22,564 bases of DNA from JAXGXJ01 sp050943595. Its GTDB lineage: Bacteria > Actinomycetota > Thermoleophilia > RBG-16-64-13. The position numbers and the translations under genes were made by a program. The DNA is taken from assembly GCA_050943595.1 (NCBI GenBank), contig JBMNPM010000020.1:1-22564 (forward strand). The letters are read 5' to 3'. Shown piece by piece: positions 21,710-22,564 of this stretch (position 1 is the first letter of the stretch; each line of letters starts with the position of its first letter). The notes beneath the pieces are model-generated. The model was not told the DNA's origin, made no database searches, and saw only the letters and a program-made list of their open reading frames with translations.

Positions 21710-22564
21710 ATGGAAACCATGGCCAATTTCTTCGGTCCGCTGAGCGACGCGTTCTTCTGGCTGCTCAAGTTCCTGCATCTCAATCTGGGCATCAGCTGGT
21801 CATGGTCCATCGTGCTGTTGACGGTGATCGTGCGCATCATACTCATTCCTCTCACCTGGCGGCAGGTGAAGAGTATGCGCGCCATGCAGGTGCTGGCGCC
21901 GCAAATCAAGGCGCTCCAAGAGAAGTACAAGAACGACCGCGAGCTTCTCAACGTCAAGATCATGGAATTCTACAGGGAGAACAAGGTCAGTCCTTTTGGC
22001 TCCTGTCTTCCCCTGTTGCTGCAGCTTCCGGTCTTCTTCGGTCTTTACTACATGCTGAGAGCCGCTGGAAATCCAGGGGGCGCGTTCGCACCTCCGAACC
22101 CTGTGGTGAGCTGGCTCTGGATAGGCGACATCACAAAGTTCGACTACGGGCTGATGTTTCTCTATATCGCCAGCCAGTTCCTCGCCTCATGGCAGATGGC
22201 CAGGCATAGTACTGGGCAGCAGAAGATGATGGCGTACTTCATGCCTATCATCGTGGGTATCTTCATGTACGTAGGCAAGTGGCCGGCTGGTCTTTTCATC
22301 TACTGGGTGACGTCGAACGTGTGGACCATTGCCCAGCAGTTCCTGGTCGAGAAGACGATGCCCGTACCGGTGGCCGCTGGGACGGGCTCCGACGCGGCCA
22401 CGCCCGCGAAGGCGACCTCAACGAGGACGACCAAGACGACTGCCACCAAGGCGTCCTCAGCTAAGACGACCAGGGCGGCCTCCGCGAAGCCTGGTGGGAC
22501 AAAGCCGACTGCCACCAGAGCTACGAATAGGGCTACGAATAAGAAGCCGGCCTCCGGCGGGCGG
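21710..22564 (+). CDS. yidC: YidC/Oxa1 membrane protein insertase (3' end beyond window)
   Basis: The frame is open from ATG 21710 to the last base, 285 codons visible. It is the short Oxa1-type YidC without the large periplasmic domain and without a lipoprotein signal peptide. It has hydrophobic helix 1 with the groove arginine Arg42 (IVRIILIPLTWRQ), a charged cytoplasmic hairpin (SMRAMQVLAPQIKALQEKYK), VSPFGSCLPLLLQLPVFFGLYYML, and later helices ending GLFIYWVTSNVWTIAQQF. From about residue 222 a Thr/Ala/Lys/Arg-rich low-complexity tail begins (TRTTKTTATKASSAKTTRAA), longer than usual and possibly ribosome-binding. It starts right after the yidD TAG; AGGAG at 21694-21698 is 11 nt upstream. 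The in-frame ATG 21719 is an alternative. Confidence 0.96.
   Translation, partial: METMANFFGPLSDAFFWLLKFLHLNLGISWSWSIVLLTVIVRIILIPLTWRQVKSMRAMQVLAPQIKALQEKYKNDRELLNVKIMEFYRENKVSPFGSCLPLLLQLPVFFGLYYMLRAAGNPGGAFAPPNPVVSWLWIGDITKFDYGLMFLYIASQFLASWQMARHSTGQQKMMAYFMPIIVGIFMYVGKWPAGLFIYWVTSNVWTIAQQFLVEKTMPVPVAAGTGSDAATPAKATSTRTTKTTATKASSAKTTRAASAKPGGTKPTATRATNRATNKKPASGGR
22517..22540. repeat. Tandem 12-bp near-repeat in the yidC tail
   Basis: AGAGCTACGAAT and AGGGCTACGAAT (11/12) are adjacent and encode Arg-Ala-Thr-Asn twice within the low-complexity tail. The tail is prone to length change. Confidence 0.8.

Overview
This window is the replication-origin region of a GC-rich (about 60% by eye) bacterial chromosome. 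The gene order yidC-yidD-rnpA-rpmH / oriC / dnaA-dnaN-(S4 protein)-recF-dciA-gyrB-gyrA, followed by a tRNA-Ile/tRNA-Ala pair, fits the Actinobacteriota. Several things do not fit a typical Streptomyces or Mycobacterium and suggest a deep branch of the phylum (Coriobacteriia-, Thermoleophilia- or Geothermincolia-like): a YugP-type metallopeptidase directly after gyrA, a DUF4330 protein, LarB, and an ATPase/winged-helix gene upstream of dnaA. The class cannot be fixed from the sequence alone.

Layout. 1-1468 (-): a polysaccharide-type membrane protein cut by the window edge, preceded by a DUF4330 protein. 1652-2815 (+): a UDP-GlcNAc 2-epimerase. 2874-6614 (-): a likely operon of degenerate-GGDEF membrane protein, D-Ala-D-Ala ligase, amidohydrolase and LarB, with a good promoter at 6646-6674. 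6873-7535 (-): tRNA-Ile, tRNA-Ala and a universal stress protein, apparently one transcription unit. 7677-8162 (+): a bifunctional-nuclease (DUF151) gene. 8191-8490 (-): chorismate mutase. 8641-14028 (-): gyrB-gyrA-yugP. 14242-19123 (-): dnaA, dnaN, S4 protein, recF and dciA, mostly overlapping or a few bases apart. 19216-20013 (-): a GHKL ATPase fused to a winged helix. 20014-20845: oriC, with DnaA boxes pointing inward from two arms. 20846-22564 (+): rpmH, rnpA, yidD and yidC, the last running off the window.

How it works together. The right half holds the replication initiator, its binding sites, the clamp, RecF, the helicase-loader-type DciA and gyrase. The divergent arm holds the L34/RNase P/membrane-insertase genes. 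DnaA boxes overlap the -35 elements of the predicted promoters for the ATPase-dnaA unit and for dnaN, which suggests autoregulation. The left half is mainly envelope (Ddl, MnaA, O-antigen ligase-like protein) with some cofactor and stress genes.

The most unusual element is the RsbT/SpoIIAB-like ATPase fused to a DNA-binding winged helix between oriC and dnaA. It is a good candidate for an undescribed regulator of replication initiation. A second oddity is a 25-codon ORF inside oriC with a perfect 11-nt Shine-Dalgarno sequence, whose stop codon lies in a perfect DnaA box.
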